Below, in pieces: positions 42,191-55,207 of a stretch of DNA of 64,000 nt. Origin of the DNA: Lottia gigantea. Its lineage: Eukaryota > Mollusca > Gastropoda > Lottiidae. The position numbers were made by a program, and so were the translations under genes. How positions within the stretch are numbered: position 1 is the first letter of the stretch; each line of letters opens with the position of its first letter. The stretch covers positions 1 to 64,000 of the forward strand of contig NW_008711143.1 in the NCBI RefSeq assembly GCF_000327385.1. The letters are read 5' to 3'. The notes under the pieces are model-generated. The model had not been told where the DNA came from and ran no database searches. It worked only from the letters and a program-made list of their open reading frames with translations.

Positions 42191-45180
42191 GAAAATTTGC
42201 GCACATATGTTTTACGTGCTCGTCCACGAGTCCGGAGGAGGCCAACATATCGCACAGTTGTTGGCGGAGATCTTGGATATGCGAATACCCGTACATTTTT
42301 CTTTAAAAACAAATTATATTTCACGAAGGGCTACAATAACAAAATCTATTTTAGAATATAGCATTCGAGACATTTTTCGAAACTAAACAAATTTGATACG
42401 GTTCACAAATCAGATTGTTAATAGAAAAATAAAAAACAATTTGGTCAATGAGCATTAAATGTAAATATTAAGTAACTATTGCCTCGCTTTGTTTAGATTT
42501 TATCATGTCTATAGCATTGATTGAAGCTACATTGTATATAATGGTAAGGCTTTTATTTACTCTTCATTTTCTATTGAACATTTCAATTCTTTCAAAAATA
42601 ACAGGCTTGGCTTTGTACAGTAGAATGTTTGATGTTTATTTTAAGTAGTAAAGCTTTGTCTGTTTTTCGTTTGGCAATATTACAGATTAAACATTGTCAA
42701 AGCCTGATTTTCAATTTAAGGAAATAATATGTAGCTTAGAAATAGAATTTTCTCTAACGACGGATTTTGTCTTTTTTCAAACACTTAAAACGTATATTAT
42801 ATTATTGCTTGGACTTTTTTACGTTATTCATTGAATCATCACTGGATGAGATGGCGCATATGTGCAACCTATCTATTGTCCCCTATTTGACATAACTCAT
42901 ATTATCTGGCAGGGATATGTTTGGATATTTGGATCTAAATTTGCATTAAGTAGAAACATAAGCAAACAAGTTCACTGGAAGCAAGAAGTCCAGTTCATGA
43001 AGAACTAATTTTGATATGACATGAATATTAAAGTGAATGAGGCCGTTTACATGAATTCGGCAGTAAGTTATGTTTTGATTATTTAAAAGTGGAATTTTGA
43101 GTCTTTTTAACTGCCGAAAACACGACTTACTTTCGTTGTCTAGTCATTTTTATTAGCTCTCTTGCAGGTTATACTAAATTATAATAAAAAATATAATGAA
43201 ATAATCATAAATCCAGACCATGAGAATTAATTTGAAAATTCAAAGGAAACATGAAACATGAAAAGTGAAACATTTGTCTTAATTGGCATCTCCATAACAG
43301 ACCTTGTTCAAAATCTACTATTTCCACAGACGTGATATAGGGATGTGATTTCGTCACATCTAACCGTAACGAAATCTTATCTGTATAGTGCGTCTGATAT
43401 TCATCACGTCTGAGAACGTGTACGGCCAGATTTGGTGAGCTAAAATAGAACAAGCTCACTCTTACGTCATAATTTTTCTATGAATAAATCAGCCCTACAC
43501 TTGAAATTATGTTCTCTGCTACTATTTGAAGAGAATAATTAAAAGTCTGTTATATATTTATGTATATTTTAACATTAAGTCATAGTATAGCTTTGATCCA
43601 AATATCATGCAGTCCCATAGGACTAACTTCAATCAATAACTCTGATCCTGAAATTGGTACAATCCACATTTGTACCATGAAAATTACTACGATAATCCAT
43701 CTTAAGAATTAGGTTTAGGTTTGTATGATGAAATCGGTTAAAGCGCGTGATTTATATATTCAGCCAATCACCCATAATCCATAATTATAAAATAACGTTG
43801 GATACAAAACACTAACAGTAAAAATTAGAATCAACATATTTATCCTACTTTAAAGAGATTCAAAGAGGTTTGCTTGTCTTTTGTGTGAATCGGGTTCACT
43901 TGTAGGTTTTTATTTTCACCATTCCGTTTTCACAACGCCCGTGATTCCTGAAATAATCAGAAATGGATGACCACAGAACGCCCAGATATCAACAAAGATA
44001 TCGGTTGAGGGTGTGCATGGTTTCCTGGCAAGGTTCCCTTCTTTTATTATCATAGATGGTGTAGTGTTCATTTAGAAAATTTAGAAAGGTGGAATAAACC
44101 AATCTGATTATAAAAGTTGGAATACCCTAGGGTTAAAGTGAGGTAGTCATGGAAGTGGTGTGAACGAGAACAATATATTAACAATAAATGGTTAATTGTC
44201 CAGAAAACGACAATTTCTCTAATTAACGGACATGACACAATTGATTGTATGTGTGCATCCTATCATTTTAACACGACAAACCACTTCATACATGGTTGTC
44301 GAGTTTATCGGTTTGATAGCTGTATTCGATTTGAAATATTTTGCATAATATTATATGTGTTATAAGAACTGTTGGTTAGTTTTAACCTGCAAGTTTCTTA
44401 ACATATTAATGTTTTATAAGGTAAGTTCTTTACCTTACTCTTAAGAGACACGATAGTCATGTATAATGAAATAGAAAACGAGTGGAAGTTGAAATATCTG
44501 TAATCACATTCTCGTCAAAATGTAAATTTGAATCTCATGAATTCAAAGTATCTGTAACCCTCGATTTGCTCAGCATAAACTAATCTTTTTTATTCATTGA
44601 CCAATCAGACAACCGACTAAAAAAAGTAAGGAAATGTTTCATACAGTGGTATTTTTTTTATTGTAGTCGCAAAAAGGAAATTCATACCATCTAACAGTAG
44701 CTCATATAGTGCCATGTAGTGCAAGTGATTCTGGAAGCGATTTTTAACAGGAATGTCAGACTTTATATTTGTACAAAGATTAAAGTAGGTAAGTACACGT
44801 ATATATTTGAAATTACAGTTTGACATTTCCTACGGAATAGATACATGTGCTTTTACCTAACATCCTATGGTAAAATCAGACATAATACAACACAAGGAGT
44901 TATTTGACGGTATTTAAACGGTGAACTGCTTTGTGGTTATGGTGCCTTCCGGGCTTTCCGTTTTAAATAATGACTCTTTTCAACATTGTTGATGTTAATA
45001 TGTCCGGTTGTCTTAATTATTCCGGCATATTATCAATATTAACACATGTCGTATGACATGAATCCTTGTTGATAATTTAAAAAAATTGACAATAAGGAAT
45101 ACAATATGGTTGTTGCTCGATGGCTGCAATTTCTCAAGGGGAACGGAGGTAGAAGGTCGCGTGTTGACTGAATCTAAGAG
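42191..45180. other. Intergenic, no gene recognised
   Basis: AT-rich sequence. Open frames such as 43205-43459 and 44617-44826 (minus) have no recognisable domain or splice pattern. Confidence 0.4.
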
Positions 45181-45889
45181 CAACTGGGTTTTCAAAAGCT
45201 ATTAACAACTGGGTTTTCAATAGCTATTAGCAACTGGGTTTTCAAAAGCTATTAGCAACTGGGTATTCAAAAGCTATTAGCAACTGGGTTTTCAATAGCT
45301 ATTAGCAACTGGGTTTTAAAAAGGTATTAGCAACTGGGTTTTCAAAAGCTATTAGCAACTGGGTATTCAAAAGCTAGGGTTAGGGTTAGCAACTATTAGC
45401 TATTAGCAACTGGGTTTTAAAAAGGTATTAGCAACTGGGTTTTCAAAAGCTATTAGCAACTGGGTATTCAAAAGCTATTAGCAACTGGGTATTCAAAAGC
45501 TATTAGCAACTGGGTTTTCAATAGCTATTAGCAACTGGGTTTTAAAAAGGTATTAGCAACTGGGTTTTCAAAAGCTATTAGCAACTGGGTATTCAAAAGC
45601 TATTAGCAACTGGGTATTCAAAAGCTAGGGTTAGGGTTAGCAACTATTAGCTATTAGCAACTGGGTTTTAAAAAGGTATTAGCAACTGGGTTTTCAATAG
45701 CTATTAGCAACTGGGTTTTAAATAGCTATTAGCAATTGGGTTTTCAATAGTTATTAGCAATTGGGTTTTCAATAGCTATTAGCAACTGGGTTTTCAAAAG
45801 CTATTAGCAACTGGGTTTTCAAAAGCTATTAGCAACTGGGTTTTCAAAAGCTATTAGCAACTGGGTTTTCAATAGCTATTAGCACTTGG
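45181..45889 (+). repeat. 25-bp minisatellite with internal telomere-like motifs
   Basis: About 27 units of CAACTGGGTTTTCAAAAGCT + ATTAG, with variants (GGTATTCAA, TTTAAAAAGGT, TCAATAGCT). At 45375-45389 and 45627-45640 a unit is replaced by AGGGTTAGGGTTAGC. These two sites are about 252 bp apart and their flanking units follow the same order, so a ~250-bp block was duplicated as a whole. Confidence 0.9.
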
Positions 45890-46850
45890 GGGCATATTGG
45901 CGATTCTGATCATCGCAATCACTATTGTCTGACTGTCTATTAATACCGAATTTTGACGGCCAATCTATCGATATGAGAATTTGGTTTATGCCAATTGCAA
46001 CGATGCGATGCTTTGAATCGTCATTCAACTTGAGACTGTTTTCAATAGCTTGTTAAAACTTGATAAAACTCCCAAATTAATAACCATCATCATCAACATT
46101 CATTTTGAGTACTTCATTTACTTTATCCTATACAGACCTAGAAACAGTTTAAATCCTCCTCGCAATTATTAATAAAGGTCGATATTCATTGTCCATATCC
46201 ATCCATTAAGGGTATATCATTTCATAATAGGCCTGAATGGTTCGAGTAGTTGTAGGTCTATATTTACTGTTCCTGAATACATAAAAAGAATTATAATAAT
46301 TTGTTATAATATAATAAGTTTCCCTTCTCGCCGTGATATTCAAAACATTACGATAGTTCAATGAATTGCAGGTGAACCTGAGTCAATATTTCAATTATGA
46401 ACAGTTTTAGGGCTACGGATATATGAAATTGGATTGCAAAGGCTCGTAAAGCATTAAGGCGATATCTATCACGTTATTCTATTTTGTAGATATCAACTGA
46501 AGTTTCAACTGAGCTTTAATATTGTTAAAAACTGATGTCTTACTTCTATTGTAGTTGTGATGACGACTGATGTAAATTGATCCAGTATTACATGGAAACT
46601 TTAAAACGACAGATTAAAGCTTAAGCATCGCTACTGATGGTGAAGTGAAAAAAACAGAAAAGTGTTTGCATAGAAAAGTATTTCTTGTATTTTTTGTGTT
46701 ATCTTAAATAAATCTTGAACGTTGAATCGCAGATAGATGGCATGAGATGTTTTAGGTACTTGTAATGTTCCTGTCATACGTTGAACATGTTTCAATGATC
46801 AAAACAATTGAATTATTTTAGCTCAAAATAGTATCTATTTTTATCTGAAT
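45890..46850. other. Upstream flank of the GPCR gene
   Basis: AT-rich sequence, presumably with the GPCR 5' UTR and promoter. No open frame, repeat or clear core promoter motif was recognised. Confidence 0.4.
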
Positions 46851-49800
46851 ATGGCGGTTAATATAACCTACGATAATTGCAGCCTTGATTTAACGGAAGC
46901 GGAAATCCCAATTATCTTGGTGTTGACATTAATATTTAACTTGATTTCATTGGTCATTATAATTCGAATGAAATGTTTAACAGAAAGTATCGATCACTTG
47001 TTAGTGACGACCTTGACAATCAATGACCTGTTTTCAACTGTGGTGTATACCACAATGTGGTTAGGTGGTTGGATGACGTGTGGTGTTATGTTGCAGAATA
47101 TATCCTGTGATATTATGGGATGGTTAGGAACTGTTACTGTTATGTACTCGGCTGGAATAATAGTGATTATGTCATCATGTAGATATTTAGCCTTAGTGCG
47201 ACCTATCTTCTATCGGATGCAAGTGACTCTTAAAAGTGTTAAAATTGCATTAGTGACGCTGTTGCTTTATTTTGTGCTAGTGACCATATTTCCATTGTGT
47301 GGGATAACAACACCGTACTACTATTACAATTCCAACTTTGTGTGTGCCTATAACTTCACTCCTGGAGACGGTGCAATGTTCCATCGTGGTATTTTAGGCC
47401 TAATTGCTGTTTCTGGTATCGTAACAACATTGATTGTTCTCTTCTTTAACATTTCAATAATACGACAGGTAAGTACTAAAAGTTAAATCCGTTTTAAATT
47501 CTGTTATTTCTTTGTCATTGTTTTGTGTCCACTATATCGCTATAATAATACAAAAACACAATACACAAGGACATGGTTCTATCTAACATTCTGCCCAAAG
47601 GGAAGATACAATGAATTTTAAAATATATATATATGAATATGTGATTTCATGCTAGTCATCTAAATACAAATGCTTCTTCCAGAGTCATAAAACGTTTATT
47701 TAATGCCAGTTTTTACCATGAAAAATGGAAAATCTAAATGTCAAAATATATCAAGTGAGACATAATCTATTTTGATAGTAACGATACTTACTTGCTGTTT
47801 CAATTGTATATGCACTGAAGAAATGATTGTTATTTCCATTAGAGCTAAAATGCAAGAGTTTTTATACGCCCACATCTCTCTATGTGGACGTATATTGTCG
47901 GCACCCCTGTCCGTCCGTCGGTCCGTCCGTCCGTCAACATTTGCTTGTAAACGCTTTAAAAACTAGAATTTTTGAGGAATCAAATGAATTTCGGTATGTG
48001 TATACATATTGATAAAACGAAGATCAAGTTCGAATTTGAGCTATTTTCGACCGAAGCAGAGTTATTGCCCTCGCCCCAAAATCTTGAATATGCTATTACT
48101 CTCTTAGTTTTCAACTGATTTTGATGAAACTTAAAATGGATTTTTTTGGACCTAAATCGAAAGGTTTGAGAAAGATTAGTTTCCTTCTGATTAAATTTAA
48201 GGCTTTTTCAAGATTTAGGCCTCTTACATCAGTTTTGAGGAGTTATCGCCCTTTAACCTCTATACAGTAAGTGCTTCTATCAACATCAATTGCTCGTAAA
48301 CACTCTAAAAACTAGAGTGTTCGAAGGAATGAAATGAAATTCGGTATGTGCATACATATTCATGAAACGAAGGTCTGCCGGTCGGTCGGTCCGTCCGTCC
48401 GTTAACATTTGCTTGTAAACGCTCTAAAAACTAGATTTTTTGATGGAATCAAATATAATTCGGTATGTGTAGACATATTCATAAAACGAAGATCAAGTTC
48501 GAATTTGAGCTATTTTCGACCGTTAGAAGCAGAGTTGTTGCCCTTGTCCCAAAATCTTGAAAATTTACCATCCGCATGCCGTGGTGGACGTATATGGCTG
48601 TTGTCCACTATCTTTAATTTCAAATTTATAGTGGAACATTATTATTTGACAAAGATAGGAAACGATTTTAAATGTTATTTTCTTCTATCCAGGGTTCCGT
48701 ATATATTGGCTAATTTTATCGAAATATCTGCTGTTAATCGCGATATTCTGCTCTTATCCATAGAAAATATTTTGATATGCTAGATTGTTCAGTCAATTTG
48801 TTACTTTGTTAGCGTATCCTGTACAAAATACGCATAAGAATACCTTTCGCTTTTTGAACTACTACCGGAAAAGTAACTTTAAAATACTAAGGAAATGTAA
48901 AATGTTTTACGCTATATTAGTCATTTCAACCGGAAGGTTTTTATTATAAAAGCCTTTTTATTTATGAAAATTTGTTTGTAAGATTATGAAAATAATAAGT
49001 TAAGAATAAAGATTGTTTGAAGTATAGTAATTATATCTTTAAAATGTTTCGGCATCTGTCTTGACAATTTTTACTGAAAATCTCTGAAATTATTGAAAAA
49101 CGAAAAAATTAAGCTTTCTATGCGTTAACTGTTAACGCTATGTCACGAATATTCCAATATAGGCGAGATACAGAGCTATATTTATAATGCCCAATAGACA
49201 ATTGTAAGAAATGTATGTTATTGAAAGCAATGATACAAAACCATTTCATAGAAATTTTGTCAATGGAATTATTATTGGATAAATTGAACGAACCTATAGT
49301 CGTGTCGTCCATTACGAGTACATCATTTCACATAAATATATAGGCCTATAACAGCAAGTTAGTAAAACTGAGATAGCTTGTTATCGAATCATATCATGAC
49401 ACAGCAAAAAATGATGGAACCTTCTTTGGGTTCAACATTTTGAGAACCGACATGATCGGTATAGTTTTCTTTTTGATTTCTTAGGAGCTGAGATATGGCC
49501 TGAAAGTAAGAAGAGATTCCCAGAATGGCTTTGATCACCGGAAATTATCCTTATTGTCTCTATATGATCGGAATATTCCATTGTTTAGACTGATTTCAAT
49601 GATATTTACGTGACCCATCATTAGAAATGTCGGTATAGCCTATTACTGAAGCTATCATTCATTTTTATGGTCAGTTGATCAACTAAATGGTTAATAAATC
49701 ATGCTGTGATAGATAATAAAAATAAAAGTAACCACGAAATTGTTGTGCCAAACTCGCTATCAGATTGTGACATGATTTCAGTCAGCAACCATTTATCTAA

Positions 49801-51937
49801 CATGTGCTAATATCACTATTTTCTTTAGAATCGTTATATCTTTGGACTCGACATAACAACAGTATTCATGGTCTTGATATCAACAGTCTAATATTCAGTT
49901 TAGTTTTACTGACATTAGTTGTCAGACACCTGTCAAACAAATAATGAACTTCATTGGTAAAATACCCTTTAACGCTATGGATAAGGATTATGATTCCATA
50001 TAAGCCATCGTTTCGATTTCTCGGCAATTTTGTGAAATTAGACCAGATAATGATTGTCGCTTTCTTAGCATATTTTGTGAAAAAAGAAAAACGCGATGAG
50101 CGATTACCTAGCGATAGTAATAATTTTACAGACATCACGAACAGATTTCATTTCATATATTGCCATTACAAAACCTCGTTAGACTCATCTTTGGTTTTGA
50201 TTATATTTGCTTCATTTCATTATTAATAAATATTAATACCAGTGTCCAATTACTATAGACCTAGATAATAGAAAACGGTGGCATCGGGGTGGCTCTATAC
50301 ATTTGGTAAAGATGTTCTTGTTCCAAAACTCGAACAAACAGAATAAAATGATATGCATCTTATTCATTTCTGAATTATCAATTATCTTTGTCAAAATCAA
50401 CATTCAGCCAAGATAGTGACAAGGGACTGTGACTATTATTCTATTTCTAAATCCTCAGTCACGAGTCACGCATTACATGTGACTAAAAGCACAAAGGAAA
50501 GTAATCAATACTATCAATAAAAAAAAGTATATTCTTGCTTAAAGATCAATTCAAAAAATATATGATCTGGAAAATAAATTAAAATTGAAAAGGGCAATTA
50601 ATGTTTATAATAAATATTAATTTACATCAAAGAAAGCGAAAATATAAGGACAACAATTCGAAATTAGTGGGATGATTGTTCCAGCCGATTTTCACAATCG
50701 ATTTTCAGTACTAAAATAGCTTTGATCCACACTCTTAAAAGTGTTATTATTAACAACTATTTGAAAAATTCGATATGGTCGTCTAAATATTTGCCTTTCA
50801 AACTGATGATATTAAATACCACCTATCAGGCCTAATTATCAAACTCGCCATTCTGCCATTAACTCTGTAGGAGCATGGATAATGTTGTGACAATACAATT
50901 TATGTCTATAGTATTGCGCATATTCTTGGATTTTTAAACGTATTTTTAGATTTTCCCCTTGAAACTACTGTCATTTACGACAAAATCTATGAATTTTGAC
51001 TTCTTCCGCGGGCTTTTACTTTGCTTATCTTCATGTTTATGCATTTAGATTCTTTTTGGGCTTTTCATGATCCATTTATACTTCATATTTCAGCTTCGTA
51101 AAACATCGAGCGTTGGTCATGCTGATTCTGCTAATAAAGGATCAGTCCTACAGTCTAAACGGTTAACTATTACTACTATTACACTGGTCGTATCATTGGT
51201 TTATTGTTTTACCTATGGTCCATTTTTGGTAAGTACTATATTATGTTTATGTTCATTAAAACACATACTAGTTATATTGATCTACTAACGATCCTTACAA
51301 ATGATCGACACAAATGACGATATGATATGATGGTCAAATTTGCCAGCTCATAGAACTTCGGCTATGAGGTAGAAGAAAGTGGTAACTTTACCCCGACCAA
51401 AATGGATATACATATATATTCTGGCTGATCGATATATAGCTTATTAGGAGATAAACCAGCATTAAGCCGAGTATATCAGTTCAATGCTCAACTGCCAGGC
51501 CAAATATATTTGCTTTAGATTTTGTTTTCACTGTAGAAAACTAAGCTAGTGAAAACTATTACTGATAACGATTAAAACCAAGGTTTTATTACTAAAATTA
51601 CTTGACTTAGCTTGTCGACTCGATATTCAAGAGAATCCACACAGCTGCTGATCATGTGGTATTTATTTGGTGTTTTATGTTTCAGATTCGAGTGTTGTTA
51701 GATGTTATTATAAATTCAGATGCTCAGGAAGACCTGTATCATTCTATCACTATGTCATTACTTTTCTTAAGCCCTCTTTTAAACCCTATTATTTATGTAT
51801 TTTTAAATGCCAGACATAGACACTGCTTGTTACAATTACTCAAATCTGTTATATACAGACTGAGATGTAGGAAGATGCCAATTGAGGACAGAAATTCAGA
51901 CACACTCCCTACAGCAAACCCTACTGGACACATCTAG
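46851..51937 (+). CDS. Class A (rhodopsin-like) GPCR, three coding exons
   Basis: Exons 46851-47468, 51094-51228 and 51686-51937 join in frame with GT-AG introns to 334 residues. Seven membrane segments lie at about 19-39, 48-70, 90-112, 131-153, 178-203, 229-250 and 268-291. Class A landmarks are N30 in TM1, D59 in TM2 (TINDLF), the C86-C165 pair linking TM3 and loop 2, and N284-P285-I-I-Y288 in TM7. N-glycosylation sites are likely at N4 and N9. Unusual points are C110-R111-Y112 in place of D/E-R-Y and no CWxP in TM6 (FTYGPF instead). RYLALVRPIFY after TM3 is reminiscent of prostanoid receptors, but TM7 has NPxxY instead of their DPWxY, so the ligand is open: prostanoid-like or an orphan mollusc receptor. 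Acts at the plasma membrane. Intron 1 (3.6 kb) contains repeat copy G. Confidence 0.9.
47859..48614 (+). repeat. GCCCACAT-family repeat, copy G (GPCR intron 1)
   Basis: It starts TTTATACGCCCACATCTCTC and GTGGACGTATATTGTCGGCA, then CCGTCCGTCCGTCAAC. The core TTTTTGATGGAATCAAATAT is shared with the second half of copy C. It ends CATCCGCATGCCGTGGTGGA then CGTATATGGCTG, as in copy A. At about 48373 a second CCGTCCGTCCGTTAACATTT starts an internal repetition. Confidence 0.8.
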
Positions 51938-51974
51938 ACAATTACTATCGCCATAACAACTATTCAGCTTCAAG

Positions 51975-52135
51975 TAAATTGACTTTCAGAGTTGAGTATA
52001 TCGACATCCAAAGTTTAATATATTGACATTTAGCGTTAGGTTTATTGACATTCAGAGTGAGTTTATTGACATTCAGAGTGAGTTTATTGACATTCAAAGT
52101 TGAGTATTTTGAGATCGTGAGAGTATATCGATATT
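51975..52135 (+). repeat. Short tandem repeat, about 22 bp, after the GPCR stop
   Basis: Units of the type TTTATTGACATTCAGAGTGA occur about six times with variation, probably within the GPCR 3' untranslated region. Confidence 0.7.
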
Positions 52136-54304
52136 CAGGCTGGGGTGCTAGAGTGTCGGAATCGAAACTATCGACATCGAAATTATAGGAGCAAATCGAT
52201 GTCGATATCCAGATTTCAGAATGTCAACATAATTATTCAGGATGGATTCATCAAGTCACAAGGATATCGGCATTCAGACTGGACATCAAGAAAAGATGAC
52301 ATCCAAGACTAGAGAAAATCGACGTTGGTACCATCTAAACGACTAGATGCTAGTCCATATCAGCCTCTCCGACATTACTGCATCACTGATATTCTAATGT
52401 ATACCTCGAACTATTTCGGTATCGAATTATGGACTGAGTTACGGCACAATGGTTTATGCTACAATTCTAAACTTTGTTGACAAAATAATTATGTGTTATC
52501 TAAAGTTATGTGTGTTATGTAAAGCTGTTAACAAGTCAAGTTAATATGCCTTATTAATAATAAGATTTTCCCGAATACTTCATTGTGAAATCAATGGTTT
52601 TATTACCTGATGAAATTGAGGGAGAAAAGAAAATATAGTGGTCCAGGTAATGATTCTACAGATTTGAGTTATCTCCCATGTATTTGAAAACTCTTATTTT
52701 CTGGTAAAGCTAATTTTGGACCCTATTTACATTCAAGATAGTTGAATGCTGATCACCAAGTAATCAAGATAACACACTAGAAAGATCTAGGACTCGGTAC
52801 GAGTTTATGTTGTTTTTTCCTTGGTATTGTGGAAGTGAAAATAGTACAAAATTGAAGTGACACCTTAAAGGTGTCTGTGTCCCTTTTAAGAGTTGTTTAC
52901 AAATGAAAAACAAAGCGTAGTAATTATACAAGTATTTTCAAGTAATTCCAAGCATACATAATGTGAAAGAATTCTATTCAGGAACTTCGGTATGGACTAC
53001 ATAATTAAACAAATTTTAAGAAATGATATTGAGGAGAATGCTGTCTTGAAATCACATCAACCGTCTAAAATAAACACATCGTCTACCCCCTGCCTTGCCT
53101 GGCATTCCTCCCTTCTAATTCTGTATTTATCACCAAGTTTTATATATTTTGATTCCGTTACTTTCTCATTAAACATCTGTTCTTATCGATATATAAATAT
53201 AAATAAACTTTATAGCGGTAAATAAACAATGAAATGAAATTGACCTGCAGGCATTGCTTTATTTTCCAAACGAAATATTTCATTAGTATTCTATTTATCA
53301 ACACCCCTGTTCTGCGTCATAGGCAAAATTAAAAACGATAGTGACGTATTTTCTCTGGAGCCACGGAATTTAGACCGGAATCGGTATGGTTCAAATAAAC
53401 GCATAATACATAGCTAATACATAGTCCAGAATCTTTTGAAGTGGTTAAAAATAAGTGAATACACCTTAGATCATACGATTACTAATTTTAGAAACAGGTC
53501 AGATCTGTCATTATGCTAGGTCATATCTGTCAGTATACAAAAATATTTTCCTATAAAAACTATGTCTCATCCTCATAAATCAACCCAGTAATAACACAAT
53601 CGTCTGGTATGTTCCGTCGAGGTATGATGGGTTTTCAAGACGTTGCATGCTGACGGTTATAGCAAAACAAACCTCATTATTATACTCGAACATAGTCAGC
53701 CAGAATCATAAATTCAAGATCTGGACCCCGTTTCATAAAACATGTTACGATCAATTTTGTAGTTAGTTTTGTATTTTTCATGTAAAATTCCACATTGTTT
53801 TTTTTTTGTGGAACGAGACCTGAAACTTTGTTCTGACTACAAAGAAAAGTTACAAAAGGAAACATGCAAGAATAATTGCCTTTCAATACAATTGCAGTAT
53901 TATGTCTCGAAAGTGATATCAACATTTAACACATGAAAATTGTGCGACGTAAACTTTTTAACATTCATACGTTACAAAGGCAAAAAAAGCTTGAGATACC
54001 GCAAATAACGTCTACTCTGAATTAATGATTTTTCTATTGTCCCTGAGCTAATATAGTTTATTACGAATAAGAAGGTTAACGAGAATTGTCTATTCGTTTC
54101 CCAAATATCGTTTTTTCATTTATAGATATATGAGAGTCTGACATTTGCTAAGTTGTGAATAACTTTTGTCCATATTTATCTATCTAACGATGCTCTGGGA
54201 TTTTATTTCAAGGGATTTTTAAACACAAATCTGTAATTGCATTACGTTTCAGACCGATAATTGAGGTGCACGTATATTTATTATCCAATGAAGTCCCGCG
54301 ATTG
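52136..54304. other. Intergenic, no gene recognised
   Basis: AT-rich. The frame at 52992-53225 is open but has no domain. AATAAA-like motifs near 53205 and 53217 could end a long GPCR transcript. No repeats were recognised with confidence. Confidence 0.4.
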
Positions 54305-55207
54305 TACACACTCGGGTATGATGCACACCAGTATACATTTAGTTCCAAATGCACACTTGTTAATAGAACACACTCGAGTATAAAATTCAACAATTAATAG
54401 TACACACTTGAGTATAATGGTCAACAATTAATAGTACGCACTGGAGTATAATGTTCAACAATTATTAGAACACACTCGGGTATAATGTTCAACAATTAAT
54501 AGTACACACTGGAGTATAATGTTCAACAATTAATAGTACACACTGGAGTATAATGTTCAACAATTAATAGTACACACTGGAGTATATTGCGAATCAGTTA
54601 ATAGTACACACTGGAGTATAATGTTCAACAATTGATAGTACACACTGGAGTATATTGCGAATCAGTTAATAGTACACACTGGAGTATAATGTTCAACAAT
54701 TAATAGTACACACTGGAGTATAATGTTCAACAATTATTAGAACACACTCGAGTATAATGTTCAACAATTATTAGAACACACTCGAGTATAATGTTCAACA
54801 ATTAATAGTACACACTCGAGTATAATAGTACACACTCGAGTATAATGTTCAACAATTAATAGTACACACTCGAGTATAATGTTCAACAATTAATAGTACA
54901 CACTCGAGTATAATGTTCAACAATTAATAGTACACACTCGAGTATAATGTTCAACAATTAATAGTACACACTCGAGTATAATGTTCAACAATTATTAGAA
55001 CACACTCGAGTATAATGTTCAACAATTAATAGTACACACTCGAGTATAATAGTACACACTCGAGTATAATGTTCAACAATTAATAGTACACACTCGAGTA
55101 TAATGTTCAACAATTAATAGTACACACTTGGGTATAATGTTCAACAATTAATAGTACACACTTGGGTATAATGTTCAACAATTATTATAGTACACACTCG
55201 AGTAAAA
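54305..55207. repeat. 34-bp minisatellite with XhoI-site units, about 26 copies
   Basis: The unit is ACACACTCGAGTATAATGTT + CAACAATTAATAGT. Left units mostly carry CTGGAG or CTCGGG, while right units are mostly CTCGAG and nearly identical. Two short insertions repeat the half unit AGTACACACTCGAGTATAAT (about 54825 and 55040), and one variant ends TTGCGAATCAGTTAATAG. Stray related units occur at about 55650-55710. Confidence 0.9.

Noticed and set aside
45181-55207. CRISPR-like arrays (25-bp and 34-bp repeats)
   Set aside because: Units are directly adjacent without unique spacers, and the genome is an animal's; they are minisatellites.
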